NCBI GenBank assembly: GCA_034439955.1
Contig: JAWXBJ010000099.1
Coordinates: forward strand, 1 to 13,988
DNA length: 13,988 bases
From: UBA7672 sp034439955
Lineage (GTDB): Bacteria; Pseudomonadota; Alphaproteobacteria; Caulobacterales; Hyphomonadaceae
Reading direction: 5' to 3'
How positions within the stretch are numbered: position 1 is the first letter of the stretch; every line of letters begins with the position of its first letter. Below are positions 13,860 to 13,988 of the stretch, piece after piece. A program made the position numbers and the translations under genes. The notes beneath the pieces are model-generated. The model had not been told where the DNA came from. It saw only the letters and a list, made by a program, of their open reading frames with translations, and ran no database searches.

Positions 13860-13988
13860 GATGTCCCTCAAAACTCTGCATGCGCTCTGGGCGGGGGATG
13901 TCCCGTTCGATGTTGAAATTCTGAAGGGGGCGGCGTTGCCCGCCTTGAGCCGTTAGGCTCGGGGTGTCGATTCCACTCAGGAGAGCAA
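13860..13988. promoter_or_regulatory. Upstream region of the DUF4331 gene; possible start of a divergent gene
   Basis: This region should hold the promoter for the DUF4331-lipoprotein unit, but no clear -35/-10 pair is visible. It has a GAGCC-GTTA-GGCTC hairpin (13947-13960) and a GGCGG/CCGCC hairpin (about 13929-13945). The final bases contain AGGAG (13979-13983) followed by AGCAA, which would suit a plus-strand start codon at position 13989, just outside the window. Confidence 0.35.

Noticed and set aside
1..13988. CRISPR arrays, tRNA or rRNA genes, prophage or toxin-antitoxin genes
   Set aside because: I saw no regularly spaced identical repeats, no tRNA-like cloverleaf sequence and no recognisable proteins of these kinds on reading both strands.

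Overview
The window comes from a high-GC Gram-negative bacterium, most likely an alphaproteobacterium. The basis is the GC-rich coding, a full outer-membrane/inner-membrane type II secretion (T2SS) gene set and the style of its proteins; no rRNA or taxonomic marker is present, so this is inference. The dominant content is a nearly complete T2SS locus (about 911-11950), flanked on the left by the end of an IS3-type insertion sequence and on the right by a two-gene minus-strand unit coding for a DUF4331-family exported protein and a small lipoprotein.

Layout. 1-238: end of an IS3-family element with the N-terminus of its OrfA (minus). 239-910: about 670 bp with no confident gene; it holds short hairpins, a 24-bp/8-residue periodic repeat and two open stretches of uncertain status. 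911-5060 (minus): gspG-gspH-gspI-gspC-gspD, read right to left, overlapping by 1-4 bp except for a 10-bp gap before gspD. 5061-5184: divergent intergenic region. 5185-9695 (plus): gspL-gspM-gspE-gspF, with an unusual 187-bp hairpin-rich spacer between gspE and gspF. 9700-10467 (minus): gspN, tail to tail with gspF. 10530-11950 (plus): gspJ-gspK, divergent from gspN. 11996-13859 (minus): DUF4331 protein followed by the small lipoprotein; their intrinsic terminator lies inside the 3' end of gspK. 13860-13988: upstream region of the DUF4331 gene, ending in a Shine-Dalgarno-like sequence that suggests a divergent gene just outside the window.

How the parts work together. GspD is the outer-membrane secretin; GspC couples it to the inner-membrane platform (GspL, GspM, GspF; GspN is the extra inner-membrane component). 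GspE is the cytoplasmic ATPase. GspG is the major pseudopilin, and GspH, I, J and K are minor pseudopilins. No prepilin peptidase (gspO/pilD) and no convincing secretin pilotin is encoded here, so these must lie elsewhere. Compared with the common co-directional C-to-N order, the locus is split into four transcription units in alternating orientation.

Most interesting points: (1) paired REP-like hairpins between gspE and gspF, the second of which closes over the gspF ribosome binding site; (2) the terminator for the DUF4331/lipoprotein unit embedded in the gspK reading frame; (3) the DUF4331 plus tiny proline-rich lipoprotein pair beside the secretion system, a candidate substrate or accessory pair; (4) the 8-residue periodic repeat in the left intergenic region.
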